A stretch of DNA of 64,000 nt from Nematostella vectensis (GCF_932526225.1 NC_064040.1:10392856-10456855), one strand, 5' to 3'; numbered from the stretch's first letter, positions 11,931 to 25,039 are shown. Numbers and translations: made by a program. The notes: generated by a model not told the origin, from the letters alone.

Positions 11931-12330
11931 TAAGGGGAGTCCCCGCCAATCTGACTTTCACTTTCGCTAGTAGAATTTCCTGTTTCCTGTTTGGGTGTTG
12001 GGTGTTTTGCGGAGCTCACTTTCACTGGCTTTGGGCTTATAGAACCATATACCTACCATCGCTTAAATGATCAATATCGATCTTCATCATTCCTTTATTG
12101 GCATTTACTGTCAATAACAAGCACAAACGGTAAGCTAAATTCGGATTTGTCGGTTGTAGTTTCTGTTCTCTCGGTTGCTAAGTGTAGCTTAGTGTCATGG
12201 CTAACTTATCTTCTCTCTCTTGAACCCAATACTTCGTAAAGCCGTATTTATCCCCTCGACTTGTGCAAAGAGAGATTCAGCACTTCTTTATCCTACTTTT
12301 CGTCTCCGGAATTTGACACGAGTGGTAAGA
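11931..12330 (+). other. Unassigned leader region upstream of the cGLR segment
   Basis: No coding domain is visible. A donor-like ccgtaagct-type site lies near 12127 (acaaacggtaagct), so an untranslated first exon of the cGAS-like gene could sit here. This sequence is the left neighbour of the first copy of the 1.17-kb repeat, so it is probably the original 5' flank of that gene. Confidence 0.3.
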
Positions 12331-13500
12331 GTTGAGGGCTTAACCTCGGCATAAAGACCCTAGAAGGCATACGAGAAACCTTTGTATTCAGCCCTGTTTT
12401 CATAGTTCTGCCATATCTTTGTGACACACTCACATTATCATTGAAGAGGAAGGGTTGATCTTTGGCTCTGCGAGATATATTTTGGTTATAGAAGTTTTCG
12501 GGTTTTTCTGGTGTTCGCAACGAGCGATTTCGAATTTCCCGTTTCCCCATTTGTTTTTACAAATCTCAATTAAACATCAAATTTCAATAAAATATTTTGC
12601 AGTGGCTAAATACCCAACAGTCAGGAAAATATATATATGTTTATCTTTTTGGTCCTATCCCACTCCCCCCCCCCCCCCCCCCCCCACCTCCCTTTAACAA
12701 CATCCAGGATTTGAGAGCCCTCCTCGTAGAGGGCCATTTATTTTTCACAGCCAGGTTTTTAAAAATTTTTGAAGCCCCCCTCCCCTCTCAGGATATTAAT
12801 GAACACTCCCCCAAAATGGTTGTTATTTTGCAGCTTTTCAGTGAATCGGCTCTGGTGTCAATAATGTCTACGTGTTGCAGTTTAGACGCAGAGTTAGCAT
12901 CCAAGCATGGCAGTACCCAAGAGCAGACAGATAAAGTTCTAAAGAATGCCAGATGCCGCTCCCAACTGAATCATTACCTGGATGAGCTGGACCGGAAATT
13001 TAGTGTGAATTTGAGTGACCAGGAGGTGATAAATCTACGGAAAGACATGGAATATATTGCTAGTCAATTCGCCAAGAAGGTCGCAGCTCTTGACGCTCGT
13101 TTTAAGGGACAAATCCTAAACTCTGGAAGCCATTACGAAGGTTTACAAGTTTTGGCAACTGATGAGTTTGATTATTTGATAGAGATGGAGGAATTGTCAA
13201 AACAATCGATGGTTGATTTCAGGCCGACGACAGATTCCGGATTTTTCTATGGTTATTCTAAGGCTTCCAAGAAATGGGAAGATTGTATCTCGCTGTTTTG
13301 CACTGATCACAATCGGCCATTCAGCTTACAAAGTATCTGCCCATTATGTTCATATTCGAAGTTGTACCAACGCATTCTTGACCCAGAAAAAGTACAGGAT
13401 GTGTTTAGAAAGATAGCTGATGAGGTGATGGAAAAACTGCTCCTTCCCAAGTACTGGGAACATGGGGGCTGTAACCGGCCCCAGTTCAGTGGACACAGAA
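12331..13500 (+). repeat. 1.17-kb direct repeat flanking the foldback element, left copy
   Basis: Sequence from gttgagggct to the end of ggacacagaa is repeated at 23307-24472. The two differ visibly only in the length of a C-run (near 12665 and 23641). It contains leader DNA and the N-terminal part of a cGAS-like gene. At 13500/13501 the gene is interrupted by the terminal repeat of the foldback element. At the second copy the gene continues instead. Confidence 0.92.
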
Positions 13501-13547
13501 ACTTTTTGGTTTGGATCGGGTATTCGTACCAAGACGTAGGGGCCTAA
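12864..13547 (+). pseudogene. Truncated cGAS-like receptor (left copy)
   Basis: This is the same coding sequence as the longer copy at 23836, cut after about residue 212, where the foldback terminal repeat begins. The frame then reads about 15 unrelated residues to a stop at 13545-13547. It keeps the Gly-Ser of the nucleotidyltransferase signature and the first two acidic catalytic residues (DEFD), but lacks the third aspartate and the C-terminal lobe. Any product should be inactive. It holds the original 5' flank, so transcription from the ancestral promoter would now make only this stub. Confidence 0.82.
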
Positions 13548-15210
13548 AGTGGTGTGGTAGTGAGGTTGGTGTGATCATATGGTATGGTGATGTTGGAGGG
13601 TGATGGTGAAGGATGGCTAGTAAGATAGTGTAGAGTGGAGATGGTAGTAATGTAATTACGGTGAAAAGGTGGATTGGTTCGACTAGTAGGTGGTGGAGGG
13701 TGGTGAAAAGATAAAGTGGGACTATAGAATAGGTTGTGGTAGTGTGTGGTGGGCAGGCGAAAAAGAAAAAATAATAATAATATGGTGTGGTGTGGAGATG
13801 GCTAATGGCTGTGTTGGTGGGAAAAAACCGGCACGGTGTATAGGCGAGAGCGGCGGCGAGGGGGATGTGGAGCAGATAAGGCCCACAACTCAGCGTGATG
13901 GGTCTATGTGTTTTAAAATGGCGGTGGTGCGGAGGACGATTTAAAATCTGCGGGGCCACGGTGCAAATGTGGGTGATGATGTATCGTTATGATGTTAGGT
14001 GATCGCAAGGTGTTGGTTTGTGGGTAGGTAGGGTGGGTCATAGGGTGTGGTCGTTTGTAGTTGGGTTTTGTGCTGTGGGGTAAATGTTTGTATGGTTGGG
14101 GAGGGGGCTGTATGTAGGTGTTTGTAAGGGGGGGGAAATTGGTTGTGGGGTAGTGTCTGGTGTAGGGTGTGGCTGGTTGGTGTGTTGTGGGTTGGTTGGT
14201 ATAGTTGTAGGATGCTATGGTGTGTATGTGGTAGGCTATGTGTGGAGGGGTAGATGTGTGTGTGGTGGGAGGGGGGTTGGACTGTATGTAGGTTGTGGTG
14301 TTGGGGGGAGCGTTGGTTGTAGGACTAGTGGCTGCTGTAGGGTGTGGTTGGTTTGGTGTGTTGTAGGGTGAGTAGTGTTGTGGCCATGGGGGGGGGGGGG
14401 AAGGGGTGTGTGGTTTTTGTGTTGGCAGGGGTCTGGCTTGTGTAGGGTGTGTTAGGTGTGTATATTTTAGGTGAGAGTGTAGGAAAGTGTGAGGGGGGGG
14501 AGGAAGTGTATGTGTAGGTGTGTGGGGCTTAGGTGGGTGTTGGTGTTGTGTTGGGGTTTTGAATAATCGTGGTGAGTTGTATGATGACGTGGTATGGGTG
14601 AAGTGGGTATGGGGCTGTTTGTGGGGTGAGGGATGAGGGGGTGCTTGTTGTGGGGTAGGTGGGTGGTTGGGTGCGGGTGATGTGGGTAGGGGGGTGCTTG
14701 GGTGGTAAGCTAGGTTTGAGGGGAGAGAGAAAGGGGGTTGTGACATGTATAGAGCTGGGTGGTAGAAGTGGGTAGGTATGTTGTGTGGTAAGGATAGAGT
14801 AAGATTTAATTTGTGAGAGGGATGTGGGTATGTATGTGTATGTACTATGTGTAGGAGGGAAGGTGGTTGTAGGCGGGGTGGTTGTGTGTTTTTTGGGCGT
14901 GTGGTGTTGGGGGAGTGGGGTAGTGTGGGGGTCTGTATGCCTAGGGGTGGTGGTAGTGAAATGTTGGGGTGTAGTTGAGGTGTGTAGGTGGGGTAAGGGG
15001 TGTGGGGTATAGGGGAGGAGTGTGCTAGTGGTGTGAGGTGGTTGTGGGAGGGTGTGGGTAGTGGAGGGTTTGGGGGGTGAGGTGTGTTAGTGTGGGAGTA
15101 GGTGGGGAGTGTGGCGGTGTGGTGTGGGGGGCTCGGGGCGTGGAGGTGTGGGAGGGGGTACGTCTTGGGTTCACAGATTGTGATACAGCACTTTCCCCGT
15201 ATGGTACATA
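13501..15210 (+). repeat. GT-rich left arm of the foldback element
   Basis: The plus strand between about 13980 and 15160 is almost entirely G and T with very few C or A, including many runs of three or more G. The reverse complement lies at 21591-23308. The arm ends with a low-bias 50-bp segment next to a second copy of the terminal repeat at 15211. Confidence 0.88.
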
Positions 15211-17317
15211 ACTTTTTGGTTTGGATCGGGTATTCGTACCAAGACGTAGGGGCCTAAAGTGGTGTGGTAGTGAGGTGGGTGTAATCGTATGGTATGGTGA
15301 TGTTGGATGGTGATGGTGAGGGATGGCTAGTGAAGTAATGTGGAGTGGAGATGGTAGTAATGTAATTACGGTGGGGAGGTGGGTAGGTTAGACTAGTAGG
15401 TGGTGGAGGGTGGTTGAAAGATAAAGTGGGACTTTAGAATAGGTTGTGGTAGTGTGTGGTGGGTAGGTTAAAAAGCCAAAAAATAATAATAATAATATGG
15501 TGTGGTATGGAGATGGCTAATGGCTGTGTTGGTGGGGGAAAATTGGTACGGTGTATAGGTAAGAGTGGTGGTGAGGGAGATGTGGAGTAGATGTATTTGT
15601 GGGAACTACTAGGTATGAAAAAGTATATCATGACCATTACTATGACAATATAGAGTATGAATCTAATGCCTAAATGATGTAAAAAATTAACAGGAAATAT
15701 GTCCAAAAAGTGTACAAAAAAACCAAAAATAATAGAATAGTTTCTATTACAGCGAAAGTAATTGTAAAATAAATTGTAGCGCAGAAATATTATAAGAAAT
15801 AATATTATAAGACTAAAGAAAACAAAGAAAACTAACTTTTATGGGTTAAGAATAGAACGGAAGTGACGTAGCACTTATGCATATCCGGTAAGTTAATTGT
15901 GCGACCAATTTTAGAACGAACGAACGCTTTGACACAAGCCGATGCGTTACCATGAAATAGATAAGTTCACGTAAATGATGCGAATTTGCTCGGAAAATAT
16001 GTGTATTGATGGAGTAACATGAAAGACAAAGGATTCTAACAGCGATGGCAAAAGGTTAGAGTGTTAAATGAGGTCGTACGTCTTATAGGTACGGAGATAA
16101 TTGCTTGTTTAAACTCGAGTGACCTCGTGCCTGACCCGATGAGTGAACTGTTAGTAAAGCAATTCACAAAGCAGAAACCAGCTTGGAGTTGTGCACAAGA
16201 ACAAAATCATTGTCCAGAAAAGAATGTAAAACAGATCTAACAGATCTTCCCCATTCATAATGAGGTCGTATGTGTTATAGGAACGGAGATAATTGTTTGC
16301 TAAAACTCGGGTGGCCTCGTGCCTGATTCGATGAATAAATTGTTAGTGAAGCAATTAACAAAGCGGAAACTAGCTTAAAGTTGTGTATCGGAACAAAATC
16401 ACTCTACAGAAAAGAATGTAAAACAAATCTTAAATGATTGTAATAAACGGAGAAGTTATTGTGTAAGGTTATGTTCGGGTGGTTGAGATTATGGGTTATG
16501 AGACTACGGGTTAAGGTTGTTATAAGAGATGGGGTTAATAATAAAACGACATGAGAGTTATGAATAAAGGGTTTTTTTTGTTTAGTGGAGAAGGTGGTTA
16601 GTAAATATGGTATTATGTGGAGATTAAAACAGTTAAAATCGGAAGCTTGTTGCTAGTGTTGTGTAGCGGATGTGAAGAGGTGATGGCGGCATTAATAAAA
16701 TCTGATAAAGGGGGATAATGTGAGTGTGAACAGAATGATAAGCAGGGATATTGTGAAAAGACTGTGTAGTGTTTATGGGAAAGTGTGTTGTGTGTAGGGT
16801 GGGAAAGTAATGTGTAGGATAAGAGAAAGAAAAGTGTTTGGATTGTAGGGAGGAAATGGTGAGCGGTAATGGGGAGGGTGAGGTATGTGTGGAGGTATGT
16901 ATCTAATGAAGTGTGTAAATGGTATGACTGACAGGCGAAATTAAACAACAACAGAGACCGAATGAGTGTTGCGAAAACGCCGAGAAAAGATAAAAAATAC
17001 TGTAGCGGTGAAAGGGTGTATTGCGGACAATGGAAATTGATGCTAGTAAAACGGCGAGAAGAAGATGAAGTAGGGGCGCGGGAGGCGACAAAGGGGGCGC
17101 GGTGAGAGTGGAGATGACGCTGAAACGTTAACAAGACAGGAAGGATAGTTTTCCCCAGATGAAGCGATAATCGGTGGTAAGAGATAAGGGGAAAAGGCAA
17201 AGGCACGAAGAAAACAACCGGCATGTATATGCAAAATGGACATAACAAAATAAACCAATAAGACAAAAGTGTGTAGGTCATTTCGAAGAGCTCTGCGAAA
17301 TGTAGAACTCTCATTAT

Positions 17318-18640
17318 ATTATTTCTTATAATATTTCTGCGCTACAATTTATTTTACAATTACCTTCGCTGTAACAGAAACTATTCTATCATTTTTGGTG
17401 GATTTTTCGACACCTTTTGGACATATTTCCTGTTCATTTTTTACATCATTTAGGCATTATATTCATACTCCATATCGTCATAGTAACGATCATGATATAC
17501 TGTTTCATACCTAATAGTTCCCACAACTACACCTACTCCACATCTCCCTCACCACCACTCTTACCTATACACCATACCATTTTTTCCCCCACCAACACAG
17601 CCATTAGCCATCTCCATACCACACCATATTAGTACTAATTTTTTCTTTTTCACCTACCCACCACACACTACCACAACCTATTCTATAGTCCCACTTTATC
17701 TTTCCACCACCCTCCACCACCTACTAGTCCAACCTATCCACCTCCCCACCGTAATTATCTCACTACCATCTCCACTCCACATCACCTTACTAGCCATCCC
17801 TCACCATCACCCTCCAGCATCACCATACCATACGATTACACCCACCTCACTACCACACTACTTTAGGCCCCTACGTCTTGGTACGAATACCCGATCCAAA
17901 CCAAAAAGTAACGCATCGGCTTGTGTCAAAGCGTTCGTTCGTTCTAAATTTGGTCGCATAATTAACTTACCGAATATGCATAAGTGCTACGTCACTTCCG
18001 TTCTATTCTTAACCCATAAAAGTTAGTTTTCTTTGTTTTCTTTAGTCTCATTATATTATTTCTTATAATATTTCTGCGCTACAATTTATTTTACAATTAC
18101 TTTCGCTGTTATAGAAACTATTCTATTATTTTTGGTGGATTTTCGACACCTTTTGGACATATTTCCTGTTCATTTTTTACATCATTTAGGCATTATACAC
18201 ATACTCCATATTGTCATAGTAACGGTCATGATATACTATTTCATACCTAATAGTTCCCACAACTACACCTACTCCACATCTCCCTCACCACCACTCTTAC
18301 CTATACACCGTACCAATTTTCCCCCACCAACACAGCCATTAGTCATCTCCATACCACACCATATTATTATTATTATTTTTTTGCTTTTTCACCTACCCAC
18401 CACACACTACCACAACCTATTCTAAAGTCCCACTTTATCTTTCAACCACCCTCCACCACCTACTAGTCTAACCTATCCACCTTTCCACCGTAATTACATT
18501 ACTACCATCTCCACTCCACATTACCTTACTAGCCATCCCTCACCATCACCATCCAACATCACCATACCATACGATTACACCCACCTCACTACCACACCAC
18601 TTTAGGCCCCTACGTCTTGGTACGAATACCCGATCCAAAC

Positions 18641-18684
<44 letters not shown>

Positions 18685-18685
18685 A
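17318..18685 (-). repeat. Central tandem terminal modules and poly(A) of the foldback element
   Basis: Two direct copies of a roughly 600-bp terminal module (17318-17909 and 18045-18640) lie in the spacer of the large palindrome. The first is followed by sequence (aacgcatcggc) that also occurs inside the element near 20009, so this module inserted into, or recombined with, another copy. The second module ends in a run of about 42 A that replaces the usual ending ccaaaaagt. Confidence 0.7.
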
Positions 18686-20139
18686 CACACTTTTGTCTTA
18701 TTGGTTTATTTTGTTATGTCCATTTTGCGTATACATGCCGGTTGTTTTCTTCGTGCCTTTGCCTTTTCCCCTTATCTCTTACCACCGATTATCGCTTCAT
18801 CTGGGGAAAACTATCCTTCCTGTCTTGTTAACGTTTCAGCGTCATCTCCACTCTCACCGCGCTTCCTTTGTCGCCTCCCGCGCCCCTACTTATCTTCTTC
18901 TCGCCGTTTTACTAGCATCAATTTCCATTGTCCGCAATACACCCTTTCACCGCTACAGAATTTTTTATCTTTTCTCGGCGTTTTCGCAACACTCATTCGG
19001 TCTCTGTTGTTGTTTAATTTCGCCTGTCAGTCATACCATTTACACACTTCATTAGATACATACCTCCACACATACCTCACCCTCCCCATTACCGCTCACC
19101 ATTTTCCCCCCTACAATCCAAACACTTTTCTTTCTCTTATCCTACACATTACTTTCCCACCCTACACACAACACACTTTCCCATAAACACTACACAGTCT
19201 TTTCACAATATCCCTGCTTATCATTCTGTTCACACTCACATTATCCCCCTTTATCAGATTTTATTAAGCCGCCATCACCCCTTCACATCCGCTACACAAC
19301 ACTAGCAACAAGCTTCCGATTTTAACTGTTTTAATCTCCACATAATACCATATTCACTAACCACCCTCTCTACTAAACAAAAAAACCCTTCATTCATAAC
19401 TCTCATGTCGTTTTATTATCAACCCCATCTCTCATAACAACCTTAACCCGTAGTCTCATAACCCATAATCTTAACCACCCGAACATAACCTTACACAATA
19501 ACTTCTCCGTTTATTACAATCATTTAAGTTTTTATTTACATTCTTTTCTGTAGAATGATTTTGTTCCGATACACATTTTTAAGCTGGTTTCCGCTTTGTT
19601 AATTGCTTCACTTACAATTTATTCATCGTATCAGGCACGATGCCACTCGAGTTTTAGCAAACAATTATCTCCGTTCCTATAACACATACGACCTCATTAT
19701 GAATGGGGGAGATCTGTTAGATCTGTTTTACATTCTTTTCTGGAGAATTATTTTGTTCTTATACACCACTCCAAGCTAGTTTCTGCTTTGTGAATTGCTT
19801 TACTAACAGTTCACTCATCGGGTCAGGCACTAGGTAACTCTAGTTTTAACAAGCAATTATCTCCGTTCCTATTACACGTGCGGCATCATTCTACACTCTA
19901 ACCTTTTGCCATCGCTGTTAGAACCCTTTGTCTTTCATGTAACTCCATCAATACACATATTTTCCGTGCAAATTCGCATCATTCACGTGTACTTATCTAT
20001 TTCATGGTAACGCATCGGCTTGTGTCAAAGCGTTAGTTCGTTCTAAATTTGGTCGCATAATTAACTTACCGTATATGCATTATTGCTACGTCACTTCCGT
20101 TCTATTCTTAACCCATTAAAGTTAGTTTTCTTTGTTTTC

Positions 20140-21590
20140 TTTAGTCTCATTATATTATTTCTTATTATATTTCTGCGCTACAATTTATTTTACAATTACT
20201 TTCGCTGTAACAGAAACTATTCTATTATTTTTGGTGAATTTTTTGACACCTTTTGTACATATTTCCTGTTCATTTTTTACATCATTTAGGCATTATACTC
20301 ATACTCCATATTGTCATAGTAACTATCATGATACACTATTTCATACCTAATAGTCCCCACAACTACACCTACTCCACATCTCCCTCACCACCACTCTTAC
20401 CTATACACCATACCAATTTTTTCCCCCACCAACACAGCCATTAGCCATCTCCATACCACACCATATTATTACTAATTTTTTCTTTTTTACCTACCCACCA
20501 CACAATACCACAACCTATTCTATAGTCCCACTCTATCTTTCCACCACCCTCCACCACCTACTAGTCTTACCTATCCACCTCCCCACCGTAATTACATTAC
20601 CACCATCTCCACTCCACATCACCTTACTAGCCATCCCTCACCATCACCCTCCAACATCACCATACCATACGATTACACCCACCTCACTACCACACCACTT
20701 TAGGCACCTACGTCTTGGTACGAATACCCGATCCAAACCAAAAAGTCAGTTTTCTTTGTTTTCTTTAGTCTCATTATATTATTTCTTATAATATTTCTGC
20801 GCTACAATTTATTTTACAATTACTTCCGCTGTAACGTAAACTATTCTATTATTTTTGGTGGATCTTTCGACACCTTTTGGACATATTTCCTGTTTATTTT
20901 TTACATCATTTAGGCATTATATTCATACTCCATATTGTCATAGTAACGATCATGATATACTATTTCATACCTAATAGTTCCCACAACTACACCTACTCCA
21001 CATCTCCCTCACCACCACTCTTACCTACACACCATACCAATTTTTTCCCCCACCAACACAGCCATTAGCCATCTCCATACCACACCATATTATTACTAAT
21101 TTTTTCTTTTTCACCTACCCACCACACACTACCACAACCTATTCTATAGTCCCACTTTATCTTTCCACCACCCTCCACCACCTACTAGTCTAACCTATCC
21201 ACCTCCCTACCGTAATTACATTACTACCATCTCCACTCCACATTACCTTACTAGCCATCCCTCACCATCACCCTCCAACATCACCATACCATACGATTAC
21301 ACCCACCTCACTACCACACCACTTTAGGCCCCTACGTCTTGGTACGAATACCTGATCCAAACCAAAAAGTCCCACTTTATCTTTCAACCACCCTCCACCA
21401 CCTACTAGTCTTACCTATCCACCTCCCCACCGTAATTACATCACTACCATCTCCACTCCACATTACCTTACTAGCCATCCCTCACCATCACCATCCAACA
21501 TCACCATACCATACGATTACACCCACCTCACTACCACACCACTTTAGGCCCCTACGTCTTGGTACGAATACCCGATCCAAACCAAAAAGT
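20140..21590 (-). repeat. Right-side tandem terminal modules of the foldback element
   Basis: Three copies of the terminal module stand head to tail: about 20140-20746, 20750-21370 and a short one at 21371-21590. Each ends in the left-facing terminus (cgatccaaaccaaaaagt or a close variant). These extra copies make the right half of the element longer than the left. Confidence 0.75.
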
Positions 21591-23308
21591 TATGTACCAT
21601 ACGGGGAAAGTGCTGTATCACAATCTGTGATCCCAAGACGTACCCCCTCCCACACCTCCACGCCCCGACCCCCCCCCCCCCCACCACACCGCCACACTCC
21701 CCACCTACTCCCACACTAACACACCTCACCCCCCAAACCCTCCACTACCCACACCCTCCCACACCCACCTCACACCACTAGCACACTCCTCCCCTATACC
21801 CCACACCCATTACCCCACCTACACACCTCAACTACACCCCAACATGCCACTACCACCACCCCTAGACATACAGACCCCCACACTACCCCACTACCCCAAC
21901 ACCACACACCCAAAAAACACACAACCACCCCGCCTACAACCACCTTCCCTCCTACACATAGTACAAACACATACATACCCACATCCCTCTCACAAATTAA
22001 ATCTTACTCTATCCTTACCACACAACATACCTACCCACTACTACCACCCAGCTCTATACATGTCACAACCCCCTTTCTCTCCCCTCTCAAACCTAGCTTA
22101 CCACCCAAGCACCCCCCTACCCACATCACCCGCACCCAACCACCCACCTACCCCACAACAAGCACCCCCTCATCCCTCACCCCACAAACAGCCCCATACC
22201 CACTTCACCCATACCACGTCATCATACAACCCACCACGATTATTCAAAACCCCAACACAACACCAACACCCACCTAAGCCCCACACACCTACACATACAC
22301 TTCCTCCCCCCCCTCACACTTTCCTACACTCTCACCTAAAATATACACACCTAACACACCCTACACAAGCCAGACCCCTGCCAACACAAAAACCACACAC
22401 CCCTTCCCCCCCCCCCCCCGATGGCCACAACACTACTCACCCTACAACACACCAAACCAACCACACCCTACAGCAGCCACTAGTCCTACAACCAACGCTC
22501 CCCCCAACACCACAACCTACATACTTTCCAACCCCCCTCCCACCACACACACATCTACCCCTCCACACATAGCCTACCACATACACACCATAGCATCCTA
22601 CGACTATACCAACCAACCCACAACACACCAACCAGCCACACCCTACACCAGACACTACCCCACAACCAATTTTCCCCCCCTTACAAACACCTACATACAG
22701 CCCCCTCCCCAACCATACAAACATTTACCCCACAGCACAAAACCCAACTACAAACGACCACACCCTACAACCCACCCTACCTACCCACAAACCAACACCT
22801 TACGATCACCTAACATCATAACAATACATCATCACCCACATTTGCACCGTGGCCTCGCAGATTTTAGATCGTCCTCCGCACCACCGCCATTTTAAAACAC
22901 ATATACCCATCACACTGAGTTGTGGGCCTTATCTGCTCCACATCCCCCTCGCCGCCGCTCTCGCCTATACACCGTGCCGGTTTTTTCCCACCAACACAGC
23001 CATTAGCAATCTCCACCCCACACCATATTATTATTATTTTTTTCTTTTTCGCCTGCCCACCACACGCTACCACAACCTATTCTATAGTCCCACTTTATCT
23101 TTTCACCACCCTCCACCACCTACTAGTCGAACCAATCCACCTTTTCACCGTTAATACATTACTACCATCTCCACTCTACACTATCTTACTAGCCATCCTT
23201 CACCATCACCCTCCAACATCACCATACCATATGATCACACCAACCCCACTACCACACCACTTTAGGCCCCTACGTCTTGGTACGAATACCCGATCCAAAC
23301 CAAAAAGT
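21591..23308 (-). repeat. CA-rich right arm of the foldback element
   Basis: This is the reverse complement of 13501-15210, with a similar length (1718 against 1710 bp) and only scattered differences. It ends in the outer terminal repeat at 23308, directly before the second copy of the host repeat. Confidence 0.88.
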
Positions 23309-24472
23309 TGAGGGCTTAACCTCGGCATAAAGACCCTAGAAGGCATACGAGAAACCTTTGTATTCAGCCCTGTTTTCATAGTTCTGCCATATCTTTGTGA
23401 CACACTCACATTATCATTGAAGAGGAAGGGTTGATCTTTGGCTCTGCGAGATATATTTTGGTTATAGAAGTTTTCGGGTTTTTCTGGTGTTCGCAACGAG
23501 CGATTTCGAATTTCCCGTTTCCCCATTTGTTTTTACAAATCTCAATTAAACATCAAATTTCAATAAAATATTTTGCAGTGGCTAAATACCCAACAGTCAG
23601 GAAAATATATATATGTTTATCTTTTTGGTCCTATCCCACTCCCCCCCCCCCCCCCCCACCTCCCTTTAACAACATCCAGGATTTGAGAGCCCTCCTCGTA
23701 GAGGGCCATTTATTTTTCACAGCCAGGTTTTTAAAAATTTTTGAAGCCCCCCTCCCCTCTCAGGATATTAATGAACACTCCCCCAAAATGGTTGTTATTT
23801 TGCAGCTTTTCAGTGAATCGGCTCTGGTGTCAATAATGTCTACGTGTTGCAGTTTAGACGCAGAGTTAGCATCCAAGCATGGCAGTACCCAAGAGCAGAC
23901 AGATAAAGTTCTAAAGAATGCCAGATGCCGCTCCCAACTGAATCATTACCTGGATGAGCTGGACCGGAAATTTAGTGTGAATTTGAGTGACCAGGAGGTG
24001 ATAAATCTACGGAAAGACATGGAATATATTGCTAGTCAATTCGCCAAGAAGGTCGCAGCTCTTGACGCTCGTTTTAAGGGACAAATCCTAAACTCTGGAA
24101 GCCATTACGAAGGTTTACAAGTTTTGGCAACTGATGAGTTTGATTATTTGATAGAGATGGAGGAATTGTCAAAACAATCGATGGTTGATTTCAGGCCGAC
24201 GACAGATTCCGGATTTTTCTATGGTTATTCTAAGGCTTCCAAGAAATGGGAAGATTGTATCTCGCTGTTTTGCACTGATCACAATCGGCCATTCAGCTTA
24301 CAAAGTATCTGCCCATTATGTTCATATTCGAAGTTGTACCAACGCATTCTTGACCCAGAAAAAGTACAGGATGTGTTTAGAAAGATAGCTGATGAGGTGA
24401 TGGAAAAACTGCTCCTTCCCAAGTACTGGGAACATGGGGGCTGTAACCGGCCCCAGTTCAGTGGACACAGAA
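23307..24472 (+). repeat. 1.17-kb direct repeat flanking the foldback element, right copy
   Basis: This is the second copy of 12331-13500. It starts directly at the end of the foldback element and runs on into the remaining coding sequence of the cGAS-like gene. Confidence 0.92.
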
Positions 24473-25039
24473 AACATGGTCCAGCCACCATGTTCCAATT
24501 GATATATAGGACGGAGAAGGAAATAAAGATCAACATTGACATCACCCTGGCTATCAAGGTGCCAAAGCCAGCACCCTCAGTGGTCTTGCAGTCCCTGAAA
24601 ATAATGCGTCAAGAGCCATGCTCAAGCAGAATGGATGTGAGGATACTATTGGAAACTGACCCATATGATACCACTTTACTAAAAAATGATCCTTCAGAAA
24701 AGGAAGTATGCAAAAAAGCATGCTTGGCGGTTGTCAACCTCTCTGGTTGAGGGCAGAATATTTCAGGAACTCGGATATGATGCATTGCCAAGCAGAGCAA
24801 TCAGGGTGATGAAGATACTCCGGAAGGAATACCTGACCTATTTCAGTCGTAAAACTCTACGCCAGCGACGTCCAAGAAAGACTGCTGCAAACAAAAATAA
24901 AGCATCACAGAAAGAACGGGTCAGAGACCAAAGCGAGGATGATACAACAGATCTGACTGATAATGATGAAGATGAGTCCAGCAAAACAAAAAAACTACTT
25001 CATAAAGGGCGCCATTACAGAACTTCAGAAAGTATATAA
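23836..25039 (+). CDS. cGAS-like receptor (Mab-21/cGLR nucleotidyltransferase)
   Basis: Members of this family sense foreign nucleic acid and make cyclic dinucleotides that activate STING. From the ATG at 23836, a Gly88-Ser89 signature is followed by Glu101 and Asp103 (TDEFDYLIEME). The third catalytic aspartate is Asp235 in NIDITLAI, so the full acidic triad is present. A WRLS-type motif, typical of the family's C-terminal lobe, follows in the next frame. That means the reading frame must change by one base near 24710-24720, in a run of six A. Either this is a pseudogene or the run is mis-sequenced. The C-terminus after EYLTYF is a basic, then acidic tail ending at 25039. No cGAS-type zinc thumb is visible. 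Its 5' flank has been separated from the ancestral promoter by the 9.8-kb insertion. Confidence 0.85.

Larger units (their letters stand above)
13501..23308. mobile_element. Composite foldback element with nested terminal inverted repeats
   Basis: The outer ends are perfect inverted repeats (ACTTTTTGGTTTGGATCGGG inward from both sides) that continue for about 1.7 kb as long arms. Inside are several more copies of the same terminus, facing right at 15211 and facing left with ends at 17909, about 18640, 20746, 21370 and 21590. Mirrored blocks pair around about 18.0 kb: 15830-16080 with 19895-20115, 16130-16440 with 19540-19830, and 16613-17314 with 18690-19350. No transposase-like protein is found. 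The reading frames are Pro/Thr/His or Val/Gly low-complexity translations. A self-nested foldback (Galileo/FB-like) structure or a failed-transposition composite would fit. The superfamily is unknown. Confidence 0.75.

Noticed and set aside
13913-14746. Pro/Thr/His-rich frames in the foldback arms (also 21844-22572)
   Set aside because: They are low-complexity translations of CA-rich DNA, with mirrored counterparts on the other strand and no conserved features.
16613-17314. Ser/Leu/His-rich frame mirrored at 18617-19300
   Set aside because: The frame is kept only over the low-GC palindrome and has no domain. The two copies differ by frame-breaking changes near the ends.
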